Shown piece after piece: positions 54,603-64,000 of a DNA stretch of 64,000 nt. Numbering within the stretch: the first letter of the stretch is position 1; each line of letters opens with the position of its first letter. The DNA is taken from the NCBI GenBank assembly GCA_020631735.1, contig CM036201.1, positions 77,276,087 through 77,340,086 of the forward strand. The letters are read 5' to 3'. The translations under genes were made by a program, and so were the position numbers. The DNA is from Saccharum officinarum (taxonomy: Eukaryota > Streptophyta > Magnoliopsida > Poales > Poaceae). The notes below the pieces were generated by a model. It saw nothing but the letters and a program-made list of their open reading frames with translations. It made no database searches and was not told the origin of the DNA.

Positions 54603-55344
54603 AGCGGTCCCTCTTCTTCGTGTCTGTGTCCACGTGGGTCCCCGCATACTGTGCCAGTTGGTTGAACTTGTTGGCATAGTCCAACACGGACATGTTCCCC
54701 TGAGTCAGTTCTAGAAACTCCGTAACCTTCCGGTTGATTAGCCCGGCAAGGATGTAGTACTCCCTGAAGGCTGCGGCGAACTCCGGCCAAGTCACACGAT
54801 GGTCCACCGGCTGCATGGCGTTGAAGGTGTCCCACCATGCACTGGCGGAGCCCAACAGCTGCTGCGCTGCAAAGCGCACCTTCAGCTCCTCCATGATGTC
54901 AAGAAGCAAGAACTTCTGCTCCATGACACGAAGCCAGTGCTCCGCGTCTAGAGGCTCCCTCGTCGGCGTGAACGTGGGCGGGTGAGTCTTCAGAAAATCC
55001 TGGTACGTAGAGGACCTCTCAGGACCCCGAGCACCAGCCCCGTTGCCGCCGTTGCCCTCGCGGCCTCCCAGAGCGAGACCACCAATCGCTTGGGCCAACG
55101 GCTCCAAGGCCCGAGACGACTCACGGTGAGCAGCAAGCACCTCCACCATCATCTCCGCATGGGTCATCAGAGGCGGTGGTGGTGGTGGCGGAGACGGAGG
55201 AGCAAGAGGAGCCAAAAGTGGAACCTCATTGCTGCCCTGGGTGACGTACTCCTCAGCATGAGCGTTCTCGCCCCCCTCAACACGGGCACCCTTGCCAACC
55301 TCAGCCCCGGCACTATTGCTTCCACGAAGCGACCTCCGGTTCAT
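54603..55344 (-). pseudogene. Gypsy gag fragment
   Basis: The frame starts at ATG 55344 (MNRRSLRGSNSAG). After a proline-rich segment it carries the conserved gag pattern FLKTHPPTF, EHWLRVMEQKF and SASAWWDTF, then a NMSVLDYANKFNQLAQYA motif. It is cut after about 245 residues at the junction with the LTR remnant near 54603; the last codons of the open frame are LTR-derived. No zinc knuckle or pol remains. Confidence 0.85.
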
Positions 55345-55783
55345 CTGCTACCAGATAAGAACCAAACATTAGGGACAACTACCAGATTTAATCAAAAGGA
55401 GAGAAGTAATTTAGAATTAGCTTTTAGTTGGTTAAGTAATTCATTTATTACTTGACTATTTCCCATGAGAATAGGGTAAAATTTTAAACCAAGTTGATTT
55501 AACATGATGCATGCATCGCCCTATTCGACCTTTCCCGCCGGAATATAGCGGCGAACGTAATATTTTTTTGGCACATCATACACTCATACGTTACTATCGG
55601 ATTCTTACGTAATGCAAGTTAGTGTACCTGCAGAAGATTGATTAGATAAAAATAGTGCCACTATCCTATATAACAGGGCTTAGCTAAATCGCGTCATGGC
55701 TTTTCATAAACTTTTTGTTGGTCAAATTTTAAGCTTTTAGAAAGGGTGATAAACTGGTAATTATTATTAGCTCTGGTATCAAC

Positions 55784-58182
55784 TGTGGTAGAACCGCCCA
55801 AAATAACACACTAACGGAGGTACTTGCCTTCCTCTAGGCACTAAGTACTCCGCCAGCAGCTATTCCAGCCGTTTCTGTCGAGCACACCCAATGGGAGAAC
55901 TCGAAACCATCCACATTTTTATCTAGGATCCAATAATGAAAACGAGTACAATACTTAGTTTATTCCATACAATATAGTCTTCAGAAAATAAGTTATTACA
56001 ATACCAAGTTCAAAGTGCGAAATTAAAACAACGGAAATAAATATCTAGCGAGCGTAGCAAAGATCCATCTGAGCCCAGCAGACGATCCTCCACACAAAGC
56101 CTCAAGCAGCACCTGCAATAGGGGTAAAATAAACCCTGAGTACATAATGTACTCGCAAGATTTACCCGACTGGGAATAATTTCCCGACTCCAAGGATCAT
56201 GATAGGCTTTTTGGCTACTGGTTCAAGTTTGCAGAAAAGCATTACTACTAGTGGATCCTTATTGCAGTTCTTTTATGTACCATCTTTTAGTTTATCAGCT
56301 AACCATCTATGTAAGCACTTATGCTATTTTCAAACAAGAGTTGGTCAATGCAAATCCATCATTATTCACTTTTTCTCTTTTAGTTCTTACTACGATGCCC
56401 GGATCAAGTCATATCGGACCGCTTACGCAGCGATTCACGAATCAATGTAGCCCAGCTGGGTACCCCGAAAAACAAACGCCCCGCCCATACCGAGGTATAA
56501 ACGGGACCAACCCATTATTCTCTTGTCAAGAGAACCGAGTCCCCGTCCATACTGGGACTCCAAGCCCCCGCCCTCTCGCGGTGCTTAGACCTCCTAATAC
56601 CCATATATAATCCACCTTCAGTTGGTCCGGATGGAGCCGGAACCCATGATAAGAGAATAACAAGTCTTTCTAGCCCCCATCCGCTAGTATATGCTCGGGA
56701 TAAGGAGATCTGTGACCTGACAACCATCCAATGCAACGATCGGTCCTTAACTGACTCGGACAGGGAAACAATGTAACCCAGTGATGCCCTGTTGGCCGCA
56801 GGACACCCCTTGTCATATCCACCACTACCAAACCACATCCATGTCCGGTCATCATTTCACCTGCCTTTATTTCTATGTTAACCATAGTGATAATAATGAT
56901 CACCTATCGTGAACAACACCATGTTGTTCACGCTAACGAAACCTAAGCATGGCACTACATGGCCTAAACTAGTAAGACTCTTGTATAGTAATATTTATGC
57001 AAGTGGGTTTCAACAGAACTCCTGAAACGTAAATGCACATATAACATAGATATCCTATTATCATTTCAAAATAAAGGTTATGCACCGGGGCTTACCTTGG
57101 GCATCCTGGTGTGCAGCAAAGTTAGTGGTTGATGGCTCCGGGGCTCCTTCCTGCATGGGGACCTCCTCCTCGTACACCTCCACGATCTCCTCGTACTCCG
57201 GCTCCTCCGCAGTCACGTACTCCACTATCTCGTGATCTATATGCAAGAAATGATGACATGACTTAATGCAATGATAACAACAGCTCTAAAAAACAACTAC
57301 TACTACTAAGCTACTAAGGTAGCTCTAATGACTAACATACTGGGCTGTCTACTATTCTTACTAAGCAAGAGTAAACTGATCCAATTAATCTTTACTCATT
57401 AAATTGCATACTCTTCATTTGTTTTTGATTTAATATTTAATACGGCTAGGGAAACTTAGCTATCACATCTAGTAAGCTATTCAAGGACTACAAAACTACA
57501 GCAAGCACCTAATAAAATCATGAAGCTACCGCAAAAGTTTCAAAGCTAAAGCTATTACCCATTTGCCACAAAAATTTATACAAGATTTATCATATTAATA
57601 TTAAGCGCTTTTGATTGATTTAATAGACTTTAGCATCACCACATATAGGTATGAGCTAACTATACTAACAGGTAGATAATGATTTTAGGAAGAAGAATCG
57701 AGTGATTCAGAGATCGTACGTTGAAGATATTGATCGCACAAGGTGGTTGTTTAATTAATTCCGAAATAAACAAGGAATTAATTAGCTCTTGGCCTGGTCT
57801 GCTGAGACTTGCTCAAGAATGTGAGGCTTTGGTCTTCTGGCTTGTCAAGTGGGCTGGTGGAATGAATTATCAAGAAGAAGCAAGCAATGAACCATGAACG
57901 CGGAAAGCGTATGTTCGAGTTTGTCTGTCATGGTTAGCTCCTGACTCCAGAGCAAGTGCGATACTGACAAGGAGAATAAAGGAATTCGTATAGACTAGTT
58001 ACCTCGATCGATTACAGCTCGGAGAGAAATCGATAGACGCAGCTTTCTCAGGCAAGATCAGAGGAAATTAATTTTGGAGAAGCGAACGATCAGCTGAACG
58101 GAACGACTCGACGGCTCGGTTTAAAAGACAGGAGACGCGGCTGGAGGCAGTGCTCTAAATAACCTCGCAGCGTACCGGTGAC
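55784..58182 (-). repeat. 5' LTR of the gypsy deletion derivative (right end uncertain)
   Basis: The first 345 bp are confirmed by the left copy. The remainder is non-coding, including a repeat-like GCCC-rich stretch near 56470-56600. A small acidic open frame (57246-57061 on the minus strand, EEIVEVYEEEVP) is not recognised as a domain. The end at 58182 is inferred only from a CA dinucleotide and the start of copia coding sequence. Confidence 0.5.
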
Positions 58183-59600
58183 AAAATTTTCTTCGAATAA
58201 ACAGTGTCCCGAGCTGCTATGAAGGGCTCTAGAGCTAGATGATCCGAATGGCAGACGTGCATGACGACCGAGCTGGCACACATGACATATATGGTCGATA
58301 TCATCTTTATTACAAGAAATGACACTGGAACTAATGAGCTTGGACAGAGCATCACGCCCAAGATGCCCGAGACGATGATGCCAAAGTGAAGTGGGTGCGG
58401 CGATGAATGCGGAGCCGCTGGTGGAGGGTGGTAGAACGGGTAGAGGTCGATCACGTTCTTGGTGTGCAAATTCTTCATAGAAAGGCCAAAAGGATCAAAT
58501 TCAATGGAATAGTTATTATCGGCGGTGGAGCGACGAATGGAAATCAGATTCTTAATAATGTTGGGAGACACCAAAACATCGTTAAGAACAATATTACCAT
58601 GCGGAAAAGAAAAAATATGTGATCCAGTGGCAGTGACAGGAAGTAGCGCTCCATTGCCCACAATGATAGATGAAGGAGTAAATGACGATGGTGGGGAAAT
58701 GGTGGAGAGTTTACCAGCGTCCGCGGTCATGTGGGAACCGGCACTTGAATCGGCATACCATTCAGACGAAGGTGCCGGCGTGTTGAGCATCATGGTGTTG
58801 AACGAGTGCGCCAGGGAGTCCTGATGCCACAACCCCCCATGGCTAGGGTTCCAGGGCACCGCTGGGGGAACCTGGTAGGCTGGCGAGGGCCCCTAGAAAG
58901 CCAGCAGTACCGATGGTGGAGGCGTGGCTCCCCCGTAGTATGAGCCGTACTGAGGAGGCGGAAGGCCGTAAGCACCGCCATAGACGCCGTCGCCGGGGGC
59001 ACCGCCATACTGTGGAACAGTTGTGAACGCCGGTGGAGCCGTTGGAGGGCACCCAGACCGGTCATATGGCCACATCTGGATGGTACCCGCCCACGGATAC
59101 GCGAAGGATGGGTGCACACCTGGGGGCACCACCAGCAGGTGTCGAGGGACCGCCGCGTCCACCGCGGCCGTGGCAGTGGCCGTTGCGGTGGCCACCAGTG
59201 CCAGGGTTGGGCACACTAGGAGGACGCGTAGGGGGAGGTGTGGGCGTCCCCGGGCGCGGAGGTGCTATAGCCCCGGGCGCTGCGGGGCGAGGTGCTGCGA
59301 CGACGAGAGCAGAGGGCGGCGATGGTGGCTGGGCCTCGATCTCCATCTCCTCCAGTAGGCAGGTGTGTTCGGGCCTCCGCAAAGGTCGGGAACGAGCGAT
59401 GCATCTTGAGGATGGACACCATGTGGCGGAACTTGCCGCTCAGGCCACGGAGGAGTGTGAGCACCATCTGCCGATCCCGATCGGGTCGCCGAACTCGGCA
59501 AGGGAGGTGGCCATCGACTCGAGGCGGTGACAGTAGTCAGTGATGTTCGGGGAGCCATGGCGGAAGTTGCAAAATTGCCTCAGGATGAGGAGGCACAAAA
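58183..59600 (-). pseudogene. Ty1-copia gag/protease/pre-integrase remnant
   Basis: Reading leftwards from 59600: gag UBN2-like sequence (TDYCHRLESMATSL near 59530, LLRGLSGKFRHM near 59435), then a Gly/Pro-rich linker. A protease-like EWYADSSAGSHMT (DSS in place of DSG or DTG) lies near 58755. The post-protease segment (GNGALLPVTATGSHIF) and the pre-integrase cysteine region (CQLGRHARLPF near 58270) follow. At least two frameshifts are present and the sequence ends near 58183. LTRs, RT and RNase H are missing. Confidence 0.75.
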
Positions 59601-61457
59601 TCAGATAGTTGTCCTTCCATAAGGCTAACAAAGCGATTAGGCCTCTCCCCTAGGGGCCTGGTCTTCATCACTTTCTTCATTGGGCTGTTGTCCCTGAATT
59701 TCTTCAGCTCCCTGATCAGCCCACTTGTTTTCCCCAACACTGCTGTCCTCCTAGGCGTCCAAAGCCTGAGTGTCTGGTGTGGGCTCACCCACCACAATTC
59801 TGGCTCTAGCAAAGGGTAGGGCTTCTTTCTCTTGGCCTGTAAGAGATCATCAATGAGATCAGATTCATCCAACCTACAGAAATCAAAAGCAAGTTTTTTT
59901 TATGACATCTTTCTTTTGAGTTGGAGGGTCTGGGGTGCAAGCCAAGCATTTTTTTATTTGTACAACTTTTCTGTTTGAAACCTTTAGTGACATCTTTCAA
60001 TCTAGGACTTCTTACCTCTATCTCCACTAATGCACCCAGTTTCCTAACATTTCTTTTCTTCATGCTTGAGGAAGGGATATCTTTGTTGCCTTCAAACTCT
60101 ATGGCCTGGCTGGCTTGACCTCCATCTGTTAGGCAGCACAGGTTGTTATCAGGGCAGGAGGAAGGGACTGAAAACTCAATAGTACCAGACTAAGAAAGAA
60201 TGCATTCTGGAATTCTAGAAGACAGTAAAGTTTTAGCCCACAGGAAACTGGAGGGAGAAAGTAGCAGCACTGTGAAGAAGTTTGACCATGTTTTAGGAAT
60301 GTTAACATGCAAAGCCGAGGTGTTACTTGAAGAGAGAAATCTAGCCCATAGTCTAGTTGCCTCTGCATTTTTGTGCTGAACCCAAGCTGGATCCCTCTCT
60401 TCAGCAGCCAAGAGCACTCTACCAATCTGGAGATTATTGTCAATTCCCTGGTTCTGCACCTCCTGATTGTTCTCTACAATTATAGCTTCAAAAACTCATT
60501 TTCATTTGGGAACTGTTATTCAACTGCCAGTGGGGGCTGATCGCCTAAGGAAGGAAAACTTCTGCCTGAATGTCAATTGGGGAGTCCTAGACTGCAACCT
60601 GAGGAAGGTTTTCTTCTGCCAGTTGTTCAGGTGGGTTAATATTTTCAACATTAACAGGGGAATCCACATCTCCAGGCTCTATAAGTTGATCCAGAGGGAC
60701 TTCTTCCACTTGCCAATACATTGGAGAACCTGGAGCAGCAAGGATGTTAATGTCCAGCTGTTGATGTAATTCATCAGCCACTTCCATTAGCTCTTGCTCC
60801 TGAGGATTCAACTGAAACACCTCATTCTCATGCTGAAGCAAATAATGCACTTCCTCATTGTTCTGCATGTCATTCATTTCTAGGAAGTCTCCATCTTGAG
60901 GGTGGATAGGATTAATGATAACTGGATCTAGATCAAGGTTCAGAGGGGCCTAATTCAAGTCTAGGTTCCCTTCCTCAACCTGTTGCGGCTCCTCATTGAG
61001 ATTCAGAAGGTCATTGGCTTCCTGCATTTGCTGACCATTAGCTTGAATTTTCATAGGCCAGGGATCCCAGTTATTGACATCTTGCTCTTGATCATGTTGA
61101 GACTGATCAATAGGGCCGTTAACAGGCTGACCCAATCCAAAGAAATCAAAAGGCATGCCCAATTCCAGATCAAGATTTTCTGGAATAGGATCTTCCTCTA
61201 GTGGCCCATTTCCCTATGGCTTATGCTACAACACTTCACATTGAACAGTCCAAGACTCTCCATTACTAACTTCTGGATCCTCGTAGACTATAAACTGAGG
61301 AACCTTCTGCACATCTTTCACTTTAGCTCTCACCAACAGCCATGCCTATATCTCTCATCAGCCTCAAACACTAGTACCCTTGCAAAACCCTCAACAGCGT
61401 GCTGAATGTGGCATTCCGACCAATAGTCACTAGGGAAACCCAATAGCAGCAACCAAC

Positions 61458-63269
61458 CACTAGTTAACAAATTTTAATGGAGGCGGTCGTTTTCGGTTAA
61501 TGAAGGCGGGCAGAGGCACTGCCTCCAACGATAGGTCATGGTTAATCGTGATTTAACGGAGGCGGTTGCCCCTGCCCGCCTCCATTAAAACCTTAACAGA
61601 GGCGGGCGCCATTAACTGCCCGCCTCCACTAATACTTTAACGGAGGCAGCCGCGGTTATAACGCCCGCCTCGGCAAATAATTTTAGAAAATAAAAAAGGC
61701 CCACCGAGCCCGGTAGCCCACCGAGCCTGATCCTGCATGCCGCCGCTGCTGGCGTCCGGATCCACGCCGCCGCAGTCGCCAGTGGATCCATCGACGCACC
61801 GTGGTCGTCGCTTGCCGAATCTGCCGGCGCCGAGAAGAGCTGCCGGGGCTAGGCCCACGCTCGCCGCGCCATCTGAGCCACCGCACCGCTCGCCGAGACC
61901 TCGCAAGCCGCCACCAGGGCAGGACCCCCGCCCGCCGCGCCCCCGTGAGCCGCCGCTGGGGCCAGACTTTGCTTGTCGTGCCCTCGTGAGCCGCCACCGG
62001 GGCCGGCACTCCGCTCGCTGCACCCTGGCGAGGCACCATTGGGATGAGCCACTGCCACCAGTGCCGGGCTCCCGCTCGTTGGGCCCTCGTCGCGCCCACG
62101 CAAGCCGCCACCAAGTGGAGGGGGCCTGCCAGCGGTGGACATGGGGCCGGCCAAAGTGGAGGAAGAAGGGGCGTCGCGTACGAGAGAGAGAGGGAGGGAG
62201 CGCGCGTGCACCGGGGAAGCCGCCTGCGACAACGGCGATGGAGACTAGGCCTGGGGCTGTAGCTTCGAGTCGGACGCCACGTGCGAGCCATTGGAGAGCG
62301 AGGGAAAGTCGATGTCGGAGAAGCCGAAGTCGGCATCCAGATCCACAGGAGGTCCGCATCAGGCAGCCGGACCTCCTCCGAGTGTGCCCGCTGGTGGTGA
62401 GGGGAGCCCCTGCCCCCGCACCTGCACCTGTGCTGGGTGCTCCACGCGCGCCGCTGCCGCATTTGCGCGGGGGGCGGCCGGAAGTAGAGGTGGAGGGAGC
62501 ATGGTGGAGGTGGAGGTGGTACACAGAAGAGAGAGAGAGTTGGTATGTGCATGAGAAGAACGTGAGGGAGTTGGAGATATTTTCCATCGCTGGCCAATGG
62601 GTGGATAGGAATGCCCAGTATGACATCACGTAGGGCCCGCATGTCATCCTCAGCAAAGAAACACAAATGGATCAATGGTTAAAAAGAGTCCATGTGGCTT
62701 CACATCTACCGTCCAAGAGTCCACCTCAGCGATCCCTGTGCTCGCATGCAGATTTTGTCTTGCGCGGTGGAGGATGCTCCGCATGCAACGGGCGGCGCAG
62801 AGAGCGAGGCGAGATGGGCAGTGTGGATCTGATCCTTGTGGCCGAGTGTGTGACGACTAGGCGAGTGACCACTGATCTCGTGCCACATGGCGGTGGTATC
62901 ACAAAACCAGGGGCGGCGCCAATGGTTTTAGACTGGGAGCGCGATACGAGGTGAGGACAGGTAGGCTCGGCGCTGCAACCATCTTTCCCAAACGCGCGTG
63001 CCTGATTTTCGGAGGTAGACGTATTATAAATGTCCGTCTCCATAAATGATTTATACAGGCGGCCGACATAGCATTAACCGAGGCGGTTGATCCATTAATA
63101 AATTAACGGAGTCGGCTGTTATTACGCAAGATGATTAATGGCCTCTGTTAAAATTTAATCGAGGCGGGACGTCAGGAGGGCGACCTTGCTCGGAACAATG
63201 GAGGCGGGCGGCCCGCCTCCATTCAAAAAAGGGTGACGCCACGTAAAAGAAAGAAATCCTGTAGTAGTG
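61458..63269. mobile_element. Non-autonomous CACTA transposon (1.8 kb), TSD AAC
   Basis: The left end reads CACTAGTTAACAAATT and the right end reads ...CTGTAGTAGTG, the complement of CACTACTACAG. Both are flanked by AAC (61455-61457 and 63270-63272), the 3-bp duplication expected for CACTA elements. LINE ORF1 continues cleanly across the insertion. Subterminal regions carry many direct and inverted copies of a (T)TAA(C/T)GGAGGCGG motif (61475-61680 and 63045-63230), the presumed transposase-binding repeats. No transposase is encoded, so mobility would depend on an autonomous partner. Confidence 0.92.
61737..62633 (+). other. GC-rich interior of the CACTA element with a long low-complexity open frame
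   Basis: An open frame of 298 codons is rich in Pro, Arg, Ala and Ser; comparably long frames exist on the opposite strand over the same bases. This is what high GC content produces. Nested near-repeats (CCGCCGCTGGGGCC-like phrases near 61895, 61950 and 61995) are visible. It may be a captured gene fragment, but no domain is recognised and a real protein is unlikely. Confidence 0.35.
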
Positions 63270-64000
63270 AACACTCATGATGAAACTGTGCACTACGCCA
63301 ATTTCTACCTCATTGTGTTTGCAAAAGGACACATTAACATTATCAAAGACATGAGGGCTTTCTTGGATCAAAGTGTCTGTATCAAAAGTGTGAGTGAAAC
63401 GGACTAATGCCTGACCCAGGTGAGATGGCTGAATATCATGAAACTGAACTCTCTTCTCAAGTTGAAGGAAATCTCTAATGACCTCTCTGACAGCGGCAAA
63501 ATATAATGCATAGGATTACCGGGGAGAGGATCAATGTTGACGATGGCGAGATCTTCATGTCGAGCAGGAGGCGTCACTGGTGCAACCGCGTGGATCATGA
63601 ACTCACGGTTGGGGATGTCTTCATGCTGGAGGTTCTCCGGGATGAAAGGAGCGGGATCAGCCCGCTGGTAAGCCATGTCGTCGATCTCAGGAGAATGGAG
63701 AGGGAGAGAGTGGAGGACAGTCAGCTGTGCCTGGGGGAGGTTAGCAGACTCGACGATGGCAGTAGAAGAAATAGTATGGAGGGAAGGTGAAGAGCCATGC
63801 AACCTCCAGGCAGAAGAAATACTGTTGGGAGTGGGCGGCATATTTGCACCATTGGGCCGGCCGCAGGCTCCACAGAACAGTAAATGCGGGCACAATTTCT
63901 TTAGCGGCCCATGAAGACTGAGCCAGCTCTCCAAACGAATTGAAGATGGGGGGAGAGGAAGCGGACAGTTGGGCATTGGCCCCGAGAGCAAACCAGGCCG

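Larger units (their letters stand above)
54259..58182 (-). mobile_element. Gypsy-type deletion derivative (gag only, pol lost)
   Basis: A repeat beginning TGTGG(C/T)AGAACC(A/G)CCCAAAATAACAC occurs at 54259-54602 and again from 55784, and the gag ORF lies between. The left copy stops after about 344 bp and is joined directly to the middle of gag, so protease, RT, integrase and most of the 3' LTR are missing. The right copy is the 5' LTR. A TGATACCAGAGC primer-site-like sequence on the minus strand sits just inside it (about 55777-55766). The two copies differ at roughly 5% of positions by eye. The right boundary near 58182 (GGTGACA, then a copia remnant) is uncertain. Confidence 0.7.
59600..64000 (-). 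mobile_element. Third long LINE (ORF1 portion), interrupted by a CACTA element
   Basis: Minus-strand sequence typical of ORF1 of grass L1 elements. 63991-63404 encodes the N-terminal part, including HYILPLSERSLEISFNLRREF; 63371-63273 encodes IQESPHVFDNVNVSFCKHNE and the GRNWRSAQFHHEC core. After the CACTA insertion, 61457-61400 continues with WLLLLGFPSDYWSECHIQHAVEGFARVLVF. Acidic linkers follow (61162-60587), and a basic C-terminal segment with RSPRLKDVTKGFKQKSC lies near 60020. One or more frameshifts and stops are present. The element's 5' end is beyond the window, and ORF2 is not reached before the copia remnant begins near 59600. Confidence 0.75.

Overview
This window is nuclear DNA from a plant, almost certainly a grass (Poaceae, probably the sorghum/sugarcane/Miscanthus/maize group). 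The reasons are intron-containing wall-associated-kinase genes, a DUF4220/DUF594 membrane protein of the type expanded in grasses, very dense nested LTR retrotransposons, L1-type LINEs, a CACTA transposon and grass-style MITEs. There is one 100-N assembly gap (34720-34819). No bacterial operons, CRISPR arrays, tRNA genes or rRNA genes were seen.

Layout. 1-9120: an L1-like LINE (+ strand) split by a full-length Ty1-copia element (1092-5782, - strand) with an exact TGAAG target-site duplication (TSD). 9219-24868: a cluster of three wall-associated receptor kinase (WAK-like) genes, all on +. The first is intact (4 exons, 809 aa). The second is 5'-truncated with a mutated DFG motif and frameshifts. 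The third keeps the same exon plan but has several frameshifts and no visible start ATG. Between copies 1 and 2 lie a MITE, a LINE 3' fragment, a non-autonomous LTR element and other repeats. 25300-34286: a MITE, an unassigned repeat, then the 3' part of a SIRE/Maximus-like copia element (- strand) with a 1.6-kb LTR, a decayed extra ORF downstream of pol, and RT/RNase H. 34287-35760: repeats around the gap. 35793-37748: a single-exon-like DUF4220/DUF594 gene.

37920-50643: a second LINE (+), 5'-truncated, carrying two young nested insertions. One is a copia element (38214-43336, TSD TTTTT, LTRs differing at 4 of 374 bases, two nonsense codons). The other is a chromodomain-bearing Ty3-gypsy element (43941-49382, TSD GCTAT, LTRs differing at 2 of 364 bases, one uninterrupted 1569-codon polyprotein). 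The gypsy element is the best candidate for a recently active element here. 50842-53735: a lone SIRE-like LTR and degenerate tandem repeats. 54259-58182: a gypsy deletion derivative (gag fused directly to a truncated LTR). 58183-59600: a copia gag/protease/integrase remnant. 59600-64000: a third long LINE (- strand, ORF1 part), split by a 1.8-kb non-autonomous CACTA element (61458-63269, TSD AAC).

How it fits together: only the first WAK gene and the DUF4220 gene look like functional host genes. The rest is a stratified record of insertions whose order can be read from nesting, TSDs and LTR divergence. I did not find a convincing undescribed system. The most unusual signals are a strand-specific excess of the hexamer GAGGTG along the first LINE, that LINE's 3' end lying 99 bp upstream of the intact WAK start codon, the gypsy polyprotein reading through its polypurine tract into its 3' LTR, and a palindromic CCGGACGCG repeat present in two separate parts of the SIRE-like element.
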